Shown: positions 18,924 to 28,355, counted from the first letter of the stretch. The stretch: DNA of 64,000 nucleotides from CAZVYN01 sp964631125 (GCA_964631125.1 CAZVYN010000009.1:14761-78760), one strand, 5' to 3'. The notes: generated by a model not told the origin, from the letters alone. Program-made: numbers and translations.

Positions 18924-21900
18924 CTAGTCGAGACGGACAACCTTCTGTCGTTCACGTCGTCCATCGGCGAGCCGCGCTTCCACGAAGTACAAACCCGAGC
19001 CGACATCGCGGCCGCTGTCGTCGCGACCATCCCAGACCAGCGTGTGTCGACCCGCGTTCAGGCTCCGGTCGGCCAGCGTCGCGAGCACGCGTCCCGAAGC
19101 GTCATACACGCGCACCGACGCCTGCATCGCGCTCGGCAATTCCAGATCCAGGCGAGTAGACGGACGGAACGGATTCGGCGACGCCGCATACAGTCGGAAA
19201 GCAGCGGGAGTCGCCGTCACCGTCACCTGCGACTCACCGGAGAGGCTCGGCTCACCGTGGATGTCGATCGCCACGATCCGATAGAACCAGAGCCCGGTCG
19301 AAGGCACGACATCGCGCGAGAGGTAGCGGCCAGGTCCGACCCTCGTCTCTTCCGGCGAGTACGACCCGACTTCGCTCCAATCCTCCACGTGGCTGGCCCG
19401 CCGCTCGACGACGAAGACCTGGAAGGGATGTCCGGTCTCCCATTCGATCTCCACGTCGTAGGCGCCGGCCGCGCGCACCATCGGCGCCTGCACCGCCACC
19501 GGCGTCATGATCGGGTTGGGGAATGATCCGGTGTTGCGCGCGTCGTGCCGAAACTGAGGCCAGGGGAATGCGATCGGATCGTTCTCGTTGAACACCCCCG
19601 CCGGGAAGTCGAGGGTCGTGACCTGCGTCACCTGGTGCGCCTGGATCACGAGGTTCGGGTGGCCGTCGCGGTCGATGTCCCAGACGGCCAGCCCCGCCGT
19701 GACGCGTCCACCGACGAAGTACGGGAAGCCCGGCATCATCGAACCGTCCGGGCGGATCGCGTACACCCTGCCCGAGAGGTCGCCCACGATGATCTCAGGC
19801 CGCAGGTCGCCGTCGAGATCGCCGAGGATCGGCGAGCCCATTTGCGTGTTGGCTGCGCCGACCTCGAGGAACGGGTTGGCCCCCGACTGGTACTCGGGGA
19901 GAGGCGTCCCGGTCAGCGCGTCGCGCACGTACAGGCGCCCGCGCGACCAACCGTACGCCACGTCGAGATCGCCGTCTCCGTCCAGGTCGCCCAGAGCCGG
20001 CGACGGATTGATATCGATGTCATTCACCGGTAGCGCCGCCGCGTTGAACGTCGATCGCGCGTACCACAGCAGAGGGTTGCTCGCGCGGAGCGGGTCGATG
20101 CACCAGATCCCGTACTTGGTGGTGACCAAGATCTCGGGCGTGGCTGGTGTCCCGACGTTCTCCAGATGGGCGATGGCCGGGGACGAGTTCGAGATCTCCT
20201 GCGGCGCCCCGCCCCCCGCGTAGCTGTACGGGAATCGCGTCGAGATGCTGGAGCCGTTCTCCGCATTGATGATGTAGAGCTTGGCGGGCGAGCTATCGAG
20301 TTCAGTGCGCGTCGTGAAGACGAGTTCGTCCTGCGAATCTCCGTCGAAGTTGGAGAGCGCGATGCTGCCGTAGAGGAAGAACGCATTCGCCCCCAGGCTC
20401 AGGATCTCGCCGTTCGTTCCCGGCCGGATCGGCGAACCGTCGCCGTTGAATCCCCACACGCTTCTCGACCCGAGGAAGACGATTTCCAGGTCTTCGTCAC
20501 TGTCCACGTTCCCGATCGCGGGCGACGAGACGATGGTGGCGTTGGCGAGCGGGACGCTCGCCTTCAGCGCACCGTCGTGCTCGAAGATGAGCAGAGACGC
20601 CGCGGGCTGATTGCCCGCTTGGTGACCATTGCGCGCGATGCAGACCACCTCGGGCATCCCGTCGTTATCGATGTCGGCGACCGCAGGCTTACCCCAGACG
20701 CGTTGTCCAACCGACGGGCTGAAGAACTTCCCGCGCGTGGATAAACTCCCGTCTCCATCCACGTAGTCGCCGCCGTTCGCCTCGAAGACGTAGAGCACGT
20801 CGCCCGGCGTCAGGACTTCGTAGCCCCCGCTCGCATTCAGATTCTCGACCGTCGGCGCGCCGAATTCTTCCGGCTGATCGTCCAGGAACGCGGGCCATCC
20901 GTCGAGGGAACCCACCGCCGTCGTGACCAAGATCGGTTCGGTGAACTCGCTGCGGTTCCCCGAGGAATCAACCGCCGCCACGCGGTACCAGTAGGCCGTG
21001 AGCGGAGGGAGCTGTTCGTCGGTGACCGAGCGAGTGCGCCCCAGAATTCCGACGCCGATCGGCGCATATGCGCCGTCGATCGCGCCCGAACGCTCGACGC
21101 GGTAGCCGGAGAGATCGTCGCGACCGGCTGGCGTCACCTGGCTCCAGCCGATGCGGATCGCGTCGGGCGTGCCGATGGCGCCGACGCTGTCGGGCGCAGT
21201 CGGGCCGGCCATGTCGACCCCGCGTCGCCAGAGCAGACGGGCGGGGGTCGTCAGCGTGTCCTCCAAGAGGAGGTCGAAGCGGAGGTTCGTCACCGAGTTG
21301 ATGGTGAACGCAAACGGCGCGGTCGTCTCGGCGTGTTCGTCGGTCGCCGCCGACGTGAGGCCGGTCGACTGACGACGGAACGTCACCGCGCTCGGGAGTT
21401 CCGGCTCGAGGCGGGCGCGCACATGGGTCGCGTCACCGGCCCCGCGGTTCATGAACTCGAACGACCAAGCGAAGTTGTCCGCCGGCGCCGGCGGCGTTCC
21501 GGAGTCGGTTTCATTGACAGGATCTCCGCGGAACACGACGAGATCCGGACGCACGATCTCGAGCACGATCGGCTGGCGCGTCGTCCCGGCGGAGCTCGAC
21601 CAGACGATCTCGGCCGGAACCAAGACCAGGTCGTCGAAGGCCGCCGGCGGATCATTCTCGCGGACAGAAAGCTGGAAGGCCCGGGCGGAAGTTCCACTCG
21701 CGCCCGCCGCGACCGACCCGAGTGCGGCGCCGCCGTCCAACAGTTCGATGACGACGGCGTCGCCCGGAACCTCTCCAATCTCCAGGGCTGCCTCGGCGGC
21801 GTTGGCGGCGCCGGCGCCGTTGTTGGAGAAGGTCACGCCGAGGAACGTCGTCTCACCGACTTCGATCTTTCCGTTGCCGTTCCCGAGCGTTCCGGCAAGT

Positions 21901-24122
21901 CCGTCCGTCGCATCGTCGATGGTCAACGCGTCGAGTGCGAGGAAACCGTCGGTCGACTCCACCACCTGCGCCGTGCCCTGGTAGGGCACACCGTCTCGGT
22001 GCGTCACCGTGACCTGCAGCGCGCCGACCGTGGAGGGCGCGAACTCCACCGAGGCGACGCCGTTCACGTCGGTCAGGGCGGTGGCGAAGGCGTCTCCCGA
22101 CTTGTGGAAGCAGACGAGCGCGCCCTCGACCGGCGTCCCGGACGCTTCGACGGTGACCTCCGCCGCGCCGCTTCCCAGGGCGAGTGTCGTCGGGTGCTCG
22201 ACCGTGAGGAGATCCGGAATCGACGTCCACGGCCGGAGAGACGGATCGCCCAGGAAGATCAGGCTGTAGGTCAAGAAGCGCAGGTTGCTATCGGCGTTCC
22301 CCACGACCGTCGCGGCGGCGGCCACGGCAGCGTAGTGCGCCTCGCCGAGCGTCACGTTGCCGTCGCCCGGCCAGGTCCGGAAGAACTTGTTCTGGTGGCG
22401 GGCCGCCGCCAACGGGAAGTCGACGTTGGTCGAGCCGATATAGGCCAAGCCGCCGCCGGTCGGGTTGAGGATCCACGCCTCGCCGGCGCAGTCGTACTCG
22501 ACCGCCGCGGAGTTGCAGTTCACGACGTAGCAGAAGGCGGTGATCTTCCCGGAGTCTCCGTTGCGCAGTCGGAACAGATTGGAGGAAACGATGCGCTCGG
22601 CGCCGATCGACCATCGATCGCGATCACCGTGACCGACCTGATGAACCACGTGCGCGCCCGCCTCCAGATGCGACATCACGCTCGTGAAGTTGAGCGGTTG
22701 CGCCGCCGGACGACCTCGATCGACCCACCAATAGTCGCGCTCGTAGAGTTCGCTGAACTCGAAGAACCCGCCCCGTTCGTTCACCCGGACCGAGTCGATC
22801 ATGCGGATGCAATCGAGCGCGCCGTCCGCATTGGCACAGACCGGGTTCCCCGGACAGGCGGCGCAGTCATCGCACTCGCCCAACTGCCACTCGCGATGGA
22901 AGAGGACCTCGCCCATCGTGACGACGTCCTTCAGATACGAGTCGCGTCGGGGATTGGTCACATAGCGTTGGAGTTTCGACCAGTAGGCCGTCACGTCACT
23001 CGGCGTCCGCGCGGAGACCCGACCCACCATCAGCTCTGGGATCAAGTCGGTCTGGTCGTGGATTCGATTCGTCTGGCCGAACGTCCCCTCGCCGAAAGCG
23101 GCGTTGCCGTTGGCGTTCCAATCGCCGTCCAGACAGGCGTAGTAGTAATCGCACGAGACGTCGGTGCCCCCGCTGCGAGGATTGAACGCCCAACTGTGCG
23201 CGTAGCGGATCGGGACGATCGACGGATCGCCGCCCATCAACACCCATCGCGCGCCCCAGTAGTCATAGGCATCGCGCAGGAAGAGTCGGATCTTCTCGGG
23301 CGCGTCGATCCCCTGCGGATAGTTCTCGTAGATCCACTCGACCGTCTGGATGGCGGCGGGTGTCCCACTGCGCGTCTTCCACGCGGCCATCGGAGTCCAA
23401 GACGCGGCGAGCGCGTCCGTCGTGATGATCAGATACTCGAACGGAACTCCCTCGGGTGTCGGCGTCGGATTCGTCGCCACAGTCCCACGGAGGTCCAACT
23501 TGGTGGAACTCGCCGAAGCGGGCCTCGCCTCGAGGGGTCGGAGCGGACGGGACGCCCGACTCGCAGCCGCTTGTGATGGCGCGACAGCGGCGGGTTCGAT
23601 CTGGAGCCGAATCCGCAAGACCCCGCTCGGAGTCCAGGCGAGCGCAGCGTCCTCCGCGCGCAGTTCGAACGGACAGACCCAGAAGACCGCGCGCGACACT
23701 CCGCGCTCTCGCTCGATCCCCGAGAACACGACCGGCGCCTCCGGTCGGCGGCCATCCGAGGGATCGAGACGCAGCGACATCAACTGCGGCCCGCCTTCTT
23801 GCTCCGGCCGATCCAGCGGGGCGGCGGTCGCGACGAGTCCGCTCAACGGCTCGGTGGCGCTCGCGTCCCAGGACCACGAAACCGGCGACTCTCCGTTCGT
23901 GATCGGGACAGCAACGCGCACCCAGGGCAGATCGACTTCGCCAGCTTTAGCGCGGAACTCGGCCCCCTGCAGCTCGATCGCGCGCGCCTCGCCGTCGATC
24001 CAAATCTGTCGCACCTGATCTCGGCGCCAGTGAAGCGGGACCTCGACGTCGCGGGCGACGGCGACCCCGCTCGAGCCAAGGGCTAGGAACAGGGCGAACA
24101 AGGCGCCCATGCGGGTGCGCAT
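18924..24122 (-). CDS. Large secreted gingipain-like (C25) cysteine protease with FG-GAP repeats and FlgD-like C-terminal domain
   Basis: A 1732-residue exported protein. A signal peptide (about residues 1-23) is followed by a pro-region. The peptidase C25 domain spans about 225-640, with VGHG (His498) and VVNCNS (Cys536), the spacing and context of the gingipain His-Cys dyad, then CAGEAW. Next come Ig/CARDB-like segments (650-1000), FN3-like domains (about 1000-1090 and 1560-1640), and a run of FG-GAP/VCBS-type Asp-rich repeats (about 1130-1520; DIDNDGMPE, DLDGDGDLD, DLDGDLRPE). The last 85 residues are a FlgD-like Ig domain (SPNPFRPSTRLDLELP to GLYFVEARLADG), of the kind used as a sorting domain in related phyla. 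Whether a type IX-like system exports it cannot be seen here. Confidence 0.88.
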   Translation of the reverse strand: MRTRMGALFALFLALGSSGVAVARDVEVPLHWRRDQVRQIWIDGEARAIELQGAEFRAKAGEVDLPWVRVAVPITNGESPVSWSWDASATEPLSGLVATAAPLDRPEQEGGPQLMSLRLDPSDGRRPEAPVVFSGIERERGVSRAVFWVCPFELRAEDAALAWTPSGVLRIRLQIEPAAVAPSQAAASRASRPLRPLEARPASASSTKLDLRGTVATNPTPTPEGVPFEYLIITTDALAASWTPMAAWKTRSGTPAAIQTVEWIYENYPQGIDAPEKIRLFLRDAYDYWGARWVLMGGDPSIVPIRYAHSWAFNPRSGGTDVSCDYYYACLDGDWNANGNAAFGEGTFGQTNRIHDQTDLIPELMVGRVSARTPSDVTAYWSKLQRYVTNPRRDSYLKDVVTMGEVLFHREWQLGECDDCAACPGNPVCANADGALDCIRMIDSVRVNERGGFFEFSELYERDYWWVDRGRPAAQPLNFTSVMSHLEAGAHVVHQVGHGDRDRWSIGAERIVSSNLFRLRNGDSGKITAFCYVVNCNSAAVEYDCAGEAWILNPTGGGLAYIGSTNVDFPLAAARHQNKFFRTWPGDGNVTLGEAHYAAVAAAATVVGNADSNLRFLTYSLIFLGDPSLRPWTSIPDLLTVEHPTTLALGSGAAEVTVEASGTPVEGALVCFHKSGDAFATALTDVNGVASVEFAPSTVGALQVTVTHRDGVPYQGTAQVVESTDGFLALDALTIDDATDGLAGTLGNGNGKIEVGETTFLGVTFSNNGAGAANAAEAALEIGEVPGDAVVIELLDGGAALGSVAAGASGTSARAFQLSVRENDPPAAFDDLVLVPAEIVWSSSAGTTRQPIVLEIVRPDLVVFRGDPVNETDSGTPPAPADNFAWSFEFMNRGAGDATHVRARLEPELPSAVTFRRQSTGLTSAATDEHAETTAPFAFTINSVTNLRFDLLLEDTLTTPARLLWRRGVDMAGPTAPDSVGAIGTPDAIRIGWSQVTPAGRDDLSGYRVERSGAIDGAYAPIGVGILGRTRSVTDEQLPPLTAYWYRVAAVDSSGNRSEFTEPILVTTAVGSLDGWPAFLDDQPEEFGAPTVENLNASGGYEVLTPGDVLYVFEANGGDYVDGDGSLSTRGKFFSPSVGQRVWGKPAVADIDNDGMPEVVCIARNGHQAGNQPAASLLIFEHDGALKASVPLANATIVSSPAIGNVDSDEDLEIVFLGSRSVWGFNGDGSPIRPGTNGEILSLGANAFFLYGSIALSNFDGDSQDELVFTTRTELDSSPAKLYIINAENGSSISTRFPYSYAGGGAPQEISNSSPAIAHLENVGTPATPEILVTTKYGIWCIDPLRASNPLLWYARSTFNAAALPVNDIDINPSPALGDLDGDGDLDVAYGWSRGRLYVRDALTGTPLPEYQSGANPFLEVGAANTQMGSPILGDLDGDLRPEIIVGDLSGRVYAIRPDGSMMPGFPYFVGGRVTAGLAVWDIDRDGHPNLVIQAHQVTQVTTLDFPAGVFNENDPIAFPWPQFRHDARNTGSFPNPIMTPVAVQAPMVRAAGAYDVEIEWETGHPFQVFVVERRASHVEDWSEVGSYSPEETRVGPGRYLSRDVVPSTGLWFYRIVAIDIHGEPSLSGESQVTVTATPAAFRLYAASPNPFRPSTRLDLELPSAMQASVRVYDASGRVLATLADRSLNAGRHTLVWDGRDDSGRDVGSGLYFVEARLADGRRERQKVVRLD

Positions 24123-24551
24123 GACTTCCTCCTGCAGCGACTTCTCGTGGTGGGACCGTGGGTGTCAGCGAGAGCTCTCGCGTCGCTGACGGTCGACATC
24201 ATCGACAAACTCACCCGACTGCGGCAAGCGATTCAGACGGCGCGGACAACACGGACGGGCCGCGCGTTCGGCGCTCGTCCCTCGCTGCCGACCGCGGTTT
24301 CAGCGGCCAAAGGGGGCTCGATCTCGTGGAATCTGCGTCTTTCCAGCGTTTCGGACGGTTTTCTGTTGCTCCGCCTCCTTCCGGGGTGCTAGAACACAGG
24401 CCGATTCGCGGTTGCCGGCTGCCGTGAGGAGCCACGCGCCGAGCGAATCTCACGGCAGGCGCCCCGCCCTCGGCTGGGCGACCCGAAGGCGCAAGGTGGA
24501 CGCGGGGATCGAAGGGTCCTCGGGTCCGTGGGTCCAAGGAGGGATGCTCAG
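24123..24551. other. Divergent intergenic region between C25 protease and HU
   Basis: 429 bases with no credible gene. It holds the 14-bp palindrome at 24168-24181 near the protease start, a weak sigma-70-like site for HU (TTGCTC at 24366-24371, 18-base spacer, TAGAAC at 24390-24395), and the HU ribosome binding site AAGGAGG just before 24552. Confidence 0.5.
24164..24190. promoter_or_regulatory. Palindrome/hairpin upstream of the C25 protease gene
   Basis: GCGAGAGCTCTCGC (24168-24181) is a perfect 14-base palindrome, operator-like. It is nested in an alternative hairpin whose arms are GTCAGCGA (24164-24171) and TCGCTGAC (24183-24190). It lies about 45-65 bases upstream of the protease start codon. 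Confidence 0.45.
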
Positions 24552-24833
24552 ATGACCAAGACGCAGCTCGTCGACGCGCTCATGAAAGAGACGCAGCTCG
24601 AGAAGAAGGCAGTGAAGGTCTTTCTGGATGGCTTGACGCAGATGGTCGAGAAGACGTTGAAGAAGGGCGGAGACGTTCCTCTCACGGGCCTCGGCAAGTT
24701 CAAGGTCCAGGCTCGCAAGGCTCGCATCGGTCGGAATCCGCAGACCGGCGAGCAGATCAAGATCCCGGCCAAGAAGGTCGTCAAGTTCACCGTGGCCAAG
24801 AACCTCAAGGACACGGTCCTCAAGAAGAAGTAA
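24552..24833 (+). CDS. hup: HU-family DNA-binding protein
   Basis: A 93-residue histone-like protein that bends and packs DNA. It begins MTKTQLVDALMKETQL and has the beta-arm block GKFKVQARKARIGRNPQTGEQIKIPAKKVVKF, with the conserved RNPQTGE and intercalating-proline region (family signature). Length is normal for HU. AAGGAGGGATGCTCAG before the ATG at 24552 fixes the start. It stands alone, and its downstream hairpin overlaps the 3' end of a convergent glycosyltransferase gene. Confidence 0.96.
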   Translation: MTKTQLVDALMKETQLEKKAVKVFLDGLTQMVEKTLKKGGDVPLTGLGKFKVQARKARIGRNPQTGEQIKIPAKKVVKFTVAKNLKDTVLKKK

Positions 24834-24881
24834 CGCGAACGATCGCGCGGCCCAGCTGGCCGACTGGCTGGCCGAACCGTC

Positions 24882-26105
24882 TCAGGGCGAGCCTCGGAAA
24901 TCACTCCGAGGCTCGCGCTCTTCCTCGATCCATCGACCGTAGAGCGCCGGAAATCTCCCGTAGGTCGCGGACCAGGAGTAGCGAGCCTCCACCTCCGCGC
25001 GTCCGGCGTCTGCGCACGTGCGACGGCGGGAGTCGTCTCGCAGCAAGCCGATCAGCGCCGCCGCCATCTCGGTCGGACCCGTGACGATCGTGATCCCCGC
25101 GCCGTCCAGTTCGAGCCCGGCGATGGCCTCGGGGTACGCGACGACCGGCACTCGAGCGGCCAGCGCCTCCAGCACCCGTCCCCGCTGGCCGCTGCCGGCT
25201 CGCAGCGGCAGCGCGAGCACCGACATGGACTTGAGCCACGGGCGTACGTCCTCGACGAATCCCGGCACGCGAACACCGTCGACCGCGTCGAGTCGGCGCA
25301 GATCACGCGGTGGCGTCGCGCCCAGGAGAACGAACTCCGGGTCGAACTCCTGCGCGCGGATCGCGGGTCTGACTTGGTGGAGCAATTCTCGAGCGGCCGC
25401 CTGATTGGCGGGCGTCGACAGATTGCCGTAGAACCCGACGCGCAGCGCTGGACGGAGCGCGGGCCGACTCTCTCCTTCGTCCCATGCGTCGAGGTCCACT
25501 CCCATCGGCGCGACCTCGATGCGGGCGTCGGCCCCCAGCCGAGTCCGGAGTGTGGCCGCATCCGCGGCCGTGATCGCCAGGATGTGGTCGTAGCGCGCTA
25601 GTTGAGCAAGCTCCTGCTCGGCCTCTCGAGACGAAACCTGTCCGAAGACTCGAGCGTGACGTTCGTACTGGACGTCGTGAGTATCGACCACCCAGATCGG
25701 CGGCCGCGGAAAGCGCCGGATCCTCCGCAGCGAGTACCAGTACGCCGCATGGACGAGATCGGGCTTCACTCGATCGACCGCTCGCTCGACCTCTCGCGCG
25801 AGCGCCGGAAGACTCTGGAAGTAGGTCTCGGCGTGGAGCCCCTCGCGCCAGCGCGACCAACGAGCCCGCAGATGCCACGCGAACTTGGCGCCCGCGCTCG
25901 CGCGATGAGAGGCCAGGACCGGCCGCCAGTCGCCGAGTTGCGCGATCGGCCCGGGATCCTCCAAGCGACGACGATCGTGTACCAACGTGACGATCGTGAG
26001 TTCGAACTCGCGCGAGAGCGCTTCGAGGATACGGAAGTTGCGCACCCGATTGCCCATGTCGAGGGGGTGCGGATGATCCGGCAGGACGGCGAGAACGCGC
26101 CTCAA
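24882..26105 (-). CDS. Family 4 glycosyltransferase (PEP-CTERM/EpsH1-associated type)
   Basis: A 407-residue GT-B fold glycosyltransferase. The N-terminal domain opens VLAVLPDHPHPLDMGNRVRN, resembling the sugar transferases linked to PEP-CTERM/XrtA loci. VVDTHDVQYERHARVF and VAPMGVDLDAW follow. The donor-binding C-terminal domain has PLRAGSGQRGRVLEALAARVPVVAYP with the usual ExE-like region. The TTG start at 26105 overlaps the TGA of the upstream gene (TTGA), the coupling seen at other junctions here. The acceptor and sugar are unknown. It is the last gene of the GT2-acpS-unknown-GT4 cluster. Confidence 0.8.
   Translation of the reverse strand: MRRVLAVLPDHPHPLDMGNRVRNFRILEALSREFELTIVTLVHDRRRLEDPGPIAQLGDWRPVLASHRASAGAKFAWHLRARWSRWREGLHAETYFQSLPALAREVERAVDRVKPDLVHAAYWYSLRRIRRFPRPPIWVVDTHDVQYERHARVFGQVSSREAEQELAQLARYDHILAITAADAATLRTRLGADARIEVAPMGVDLDAWDEGESRPALRPALRVGFYGNLSTPANQAAARELLHQVRPAIRAQEFDPEFVLLGATPPRDLRRLDAVDGVRVPGFVEDVRPWLKSMSVLALPLRAGSGQRGRVLEALAARVPVVAYPEAIAGLELDGAGITIVTGPTEMAAALIGLLRDDSRRRTCADAGRAEVEARYSWSATYGRFPALYGRWIEEEREPRSDFRGSP
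24887..24916. terminator. 12-bp hairpin between HU and convergent GT4 gene
   Basis: GCGAGCCTCGGA (24887-24898), loop AATCAC, TCCGAGGCTCGC (24905-24916), a perfect stem. It overlaps the last codons of the minus-strand GT4 gene and lies 54 bases past the HU stop codon, a likely terminator for HU. Confidence 0.65.
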
Positions 26106-27064
26106 CGAGATCCGGGCGTCGGAGTCGAGACTTCCTTCGGCGCGGCCTCTGGTTCGCCTCCGGTCGCCCGCCGCTCCTCCAGTTCCTTCACCATCTGGAG
26201 CTGGAGCTCGGTGAAGTTGGGCAGGTCGACATAGATGACCCGCGAGTCGTCGCAGTCCTTGGCCCGCAGATGGAACTCGTGCGCATACAGCTCCGTCGGG
26301 GGGGTCGTCGTATCGTCGATCCCGACGACCGCGAGGTACTGCTCGACCAACTGCCAGTTCGTCGTCCCGCAATTCGTCTCCAGCCTACCGATGATCCAGT
26401 CCTCTTGCAGGATGCGACTCTCATAGTCCTTCAACGGCGAGCCGTGTCGCTCCGACCACTGATGACACCAGTCCTGTAGGTAGCGCAGGAAGCCGTCCTC
26501 GACTCCTGCGATGTCGGTGGTGGCGCCGAGAGCGAGCAGCGTATCGGACTGCGCCAACGCGTAGGTCGCGAGGATCGGGACGTGGAGACCCAGGACGTGA
26601 CCCGGGGGGGCGGTGTTGACCATCTTCGTTTCCAACAACTGCCGGCCGGTGGTGAGGACCTCGTCGGGGTTGGCGCGCCCGTAGATCTCGAGCGCGCCGC
26701 GCAACTCGCGGACCAACGTGTCGGCGACAGCGTCGGTGATCAGCAGCCACTCCAACTGGTTCTTCGGATAGGTGTTCGCGACCCGATCGCCGAATCGAGC
26801 GTGCTGGGCGAAGGCGCCGCGGACCGCTCGGTGCAACCTGGCGCGATCTCGAGCGATCGGCGTAGTCGATCGAGTCCACGCGCGGATCGAATCGACGCCC
26901 GCGTCGGTGTACTGCTTCAGACTCACGCTCGGCATCAGGCCCATCTTCTTGGCGCGCTCCGCCGACTGGATACCCCCTTCTCCCTGGGCGCGGAGCGGAG
27001 GCGCCCAAGCAACCACCGAACTCAGTGTGAACAGGATCAGAATCCACGACCCGCGTGCCGTCAT
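26102..27064 (-). CDS. Unknown secreted protein
   Basis: A 320-residue protein I do not recognise. The N-terminus (MTARGSWILILFTLSSVVAW) is a signal peptide ending at PPLRAQG. The mature part is mostly helical and polar, with cysteines in WCHQW, ETNCGTTNW and KDCDDSR that could form disulfides, and a charged C-terminal tail (KELEERR, then a Pro/Thr end). The ATG at 27064 has GGAGG 10 bases upstream. A GTG at 27073 would overlap the acpS stop codon as GTGA but sits too close to the ribosome binding site. It lies between acpS and a GT4 gene in one operon, so an envelope role is plausible but unproven. Confidence 0.7.
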   Translation of the reverse strand: MTARGSWILILFTLSSVVAWAPPLRAQGEGGIQSAERAKKMGLMPSVSLKQYTDAGVDSIRAWTRSTTPIARDRARLHRAVRGAFAQHARFGDRVANTYPKNQLEWLLITDAVADTLVRELRGALEIYGRANPDEVLTTGRQLLETKMVNTAPPGHVLGLHVPILATYALAQSDTLLALGATTDIAGVEDGFLRYLQDWCHQWSERHGSPLKDYESRILQEDWIIGRLETNCGTTNWQLVEQYLAVVGIDDTTTPPTELYAHEFHLRAKDCDDSRVIYVDLPNFTELQLQMVKELEERRATGGEPEAAPKEVSTPTPGSR

Positions 27065-27069
27065 ATCGT

Positions 27070-27486
27070 TCACTCCTCCGACCCCTCTTTCGCCGGCGCC
27101 GCCGCCGGCAATGCGCTCCCCTCGAGGACGACCATCGCGGCCGCCAGCTCTCGCGTGTGCGTGATGGACAGGTGGGAAGCGGTGACCCCCAGGCTCCGCG
27201 CGCGCTCGGCGGCGGCGCCCGTCAGGTCGAGAACCGGTTGCCCGGACGGGAGGTTCCGCACCTGGATGTCGACCCAGCGTACCCCGCTGGAGAATCCGGT
27301 TCCCAGAGCCTTCATCGCAGCCTCCTTGGAGGCGAAGCGGGCGGCCAGGTACTGGTCTCGGTCTCCGCGCTGGCTCTCCAACTCGATCGGTGCGTAGATC
27401 CGCCGCAGGAATCGCTCTCCATGCCGCGCGACCGCGTCCCGCACTCGCGCCACCTCGATCATGTCGAGGCCGATTCCTCGGATCAC
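27070..27486 (-). CDS. acpS: Holo-[acyl-carrier-protein] synthase
   Basis: A 138-residue 4'-phosphopantetheinyl transferase that activates ACP for fatty acid synthesis. The signature VIRGIGLDMIEVARV carries the Mg-binding Asp, and FASKEAAMKALGTG carries the Glu and Lys of the active site. It ends with LSITHTRELAAAMVV, also typical. The GTG start at 27486 overlaps the stop codon of the upstream GT2 gene (GTGA). Its place inside a glycosyltransferase operon is unusual. Confidence 0.93.
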   Translation of the reverse strand: MIRGIGLDMIEVARVRDAVARHGERFLRRIYAPIELESQRGDRDQYLAARFASKEAAMKALGTGFSSGVRWVDIQVRNLPSGQPVLDLTGAAAERARSLGVTASHLSITHTRELAAAMVVLEGSALPAAAPAKEGSEE

Positions 27487-28355
27487 GGTGCGGCGCTTCT
27501 TCCCGCGCGTTTGTCGATCAGATCGGCCAGCAGTCCGATCGCGACCATCTGCACGGCCGAGACGAAGAGGATCGCTACGCTCGCATCCATGACGCGGGGG
27601 GTGTAGCGCCAACTGAGGTAGAGCACCGCGAGGCCCGCGAGGAAGAGCATCCCCGCCAGGGGCAGGAATATCTTGAGCGGCCTGAAGTAGAGCGTCGTCC
27701 GAAGGATCAGCGCCGTGAAATTCAGCGTGTCGTGGATCGGTCGGATCTTCGACCGTCCCTCGCGCTTGTGGTAGTCGATCGGCACGTACTCGACAAACCG
27801 ATCGTTGACGTGGAACGCGAGCGTCACCGTCGTCGTGAACGAGAATCCGGACGGAAGGATGTCGAAGAACCGCACGACGTCTTCACGACGAAACGCGCGC
27901 AGCCCGGAATTGAGATCGGGGATCCGCGTTTCGCTCAGGTAGTTGGCGAGCGCATTCAGAGCCCACTTCGCGGGCCGCCGCACCCACGGGATCGCGACGT
28001 TCTTCCCGGTCCTCGAGCCGACCACCATGTGGTTGTCGGCCAATCCGCGCACCAGTTCGGGAATCCGCTCGTTGGGATAGGTTCCGTCGGCGTCGGTGAT
28101 GACGATCGAGTTCGCTTGGGTCGCGCGGATTCCCGTTTTGAGCGAAGCGCCGTACCCGCGATTCTCGCGGTGCCTCACGACCCGAACCCCGCGGTCCGCG
28201 GCCACCGCCGCGGTGCGGTCGGTCGAGCCGTCGTCGACGATCACGATCTCCCACGAGGGATCGAGTCGCTTCAGCTCGTCGATGACGGGTCCGATGCCCC
28301 CTTCTTCGTTGTACGCCGGGACGACGATCGCAACCGCTGGCTTGGTCGACTGCAT
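27483..28355 (-). CDS. GT2 glycosyltransferase, polyprenyl-phosphate sugar synthase type
   Basis: A 290-residue enzyme of the DPM1/GtrB type, which usually transfers a sugar from a nucleotide donor to a polyprenyl phosphate at the cytoplasmic face. The GT-A domain starts VAIVVPAYNEEGGIGPVIDEL, with DDGSTDRT and the metal-binding DADGTYP. The C-terminal part has two membrane helices (about residues 225-250 and 258-282). The start at 28355 has GAGGAG upstream. It begins a four-gene cluster with overlapping ends. The lipid-linked sugar it makes could feed the membrane glycosyltransferase near 47 kb (inference). Confidence 0.85.
   Translation of the reverse strand: MQSTKPAVAIVVPAYNEEGGIGPVIDELKRLDPSWEIVIVDDGSTDRTAAVAADRGVRVVRHRENRGYGASLKTGIRATQANSIVITDADGTYPNERIPELVRGLADNHMVVGSRTGKNVAIPWVRRPAKWALNALANYLSETRIPDLNSGLRAFRREDVVRFFDILPSGFSFTTTVTLAFHVNDRFVEYVPIDYHKREGRSKIRPIHDTLNFTALILRTTLYFRPLKIFLPLAGMLFLAGLAVLYLSWRYTPRVMDASVAILFVSAVQMVAIGLLADLIDKRAGRSAAP

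Noticed and set aside
21333..23576. 747-codon plus-strand frame opposite the C25 protease
   Set aside because: The composition is Arg/Gly/Asp-rich and without motifs; the minus-strand protein has clear domains throughout.
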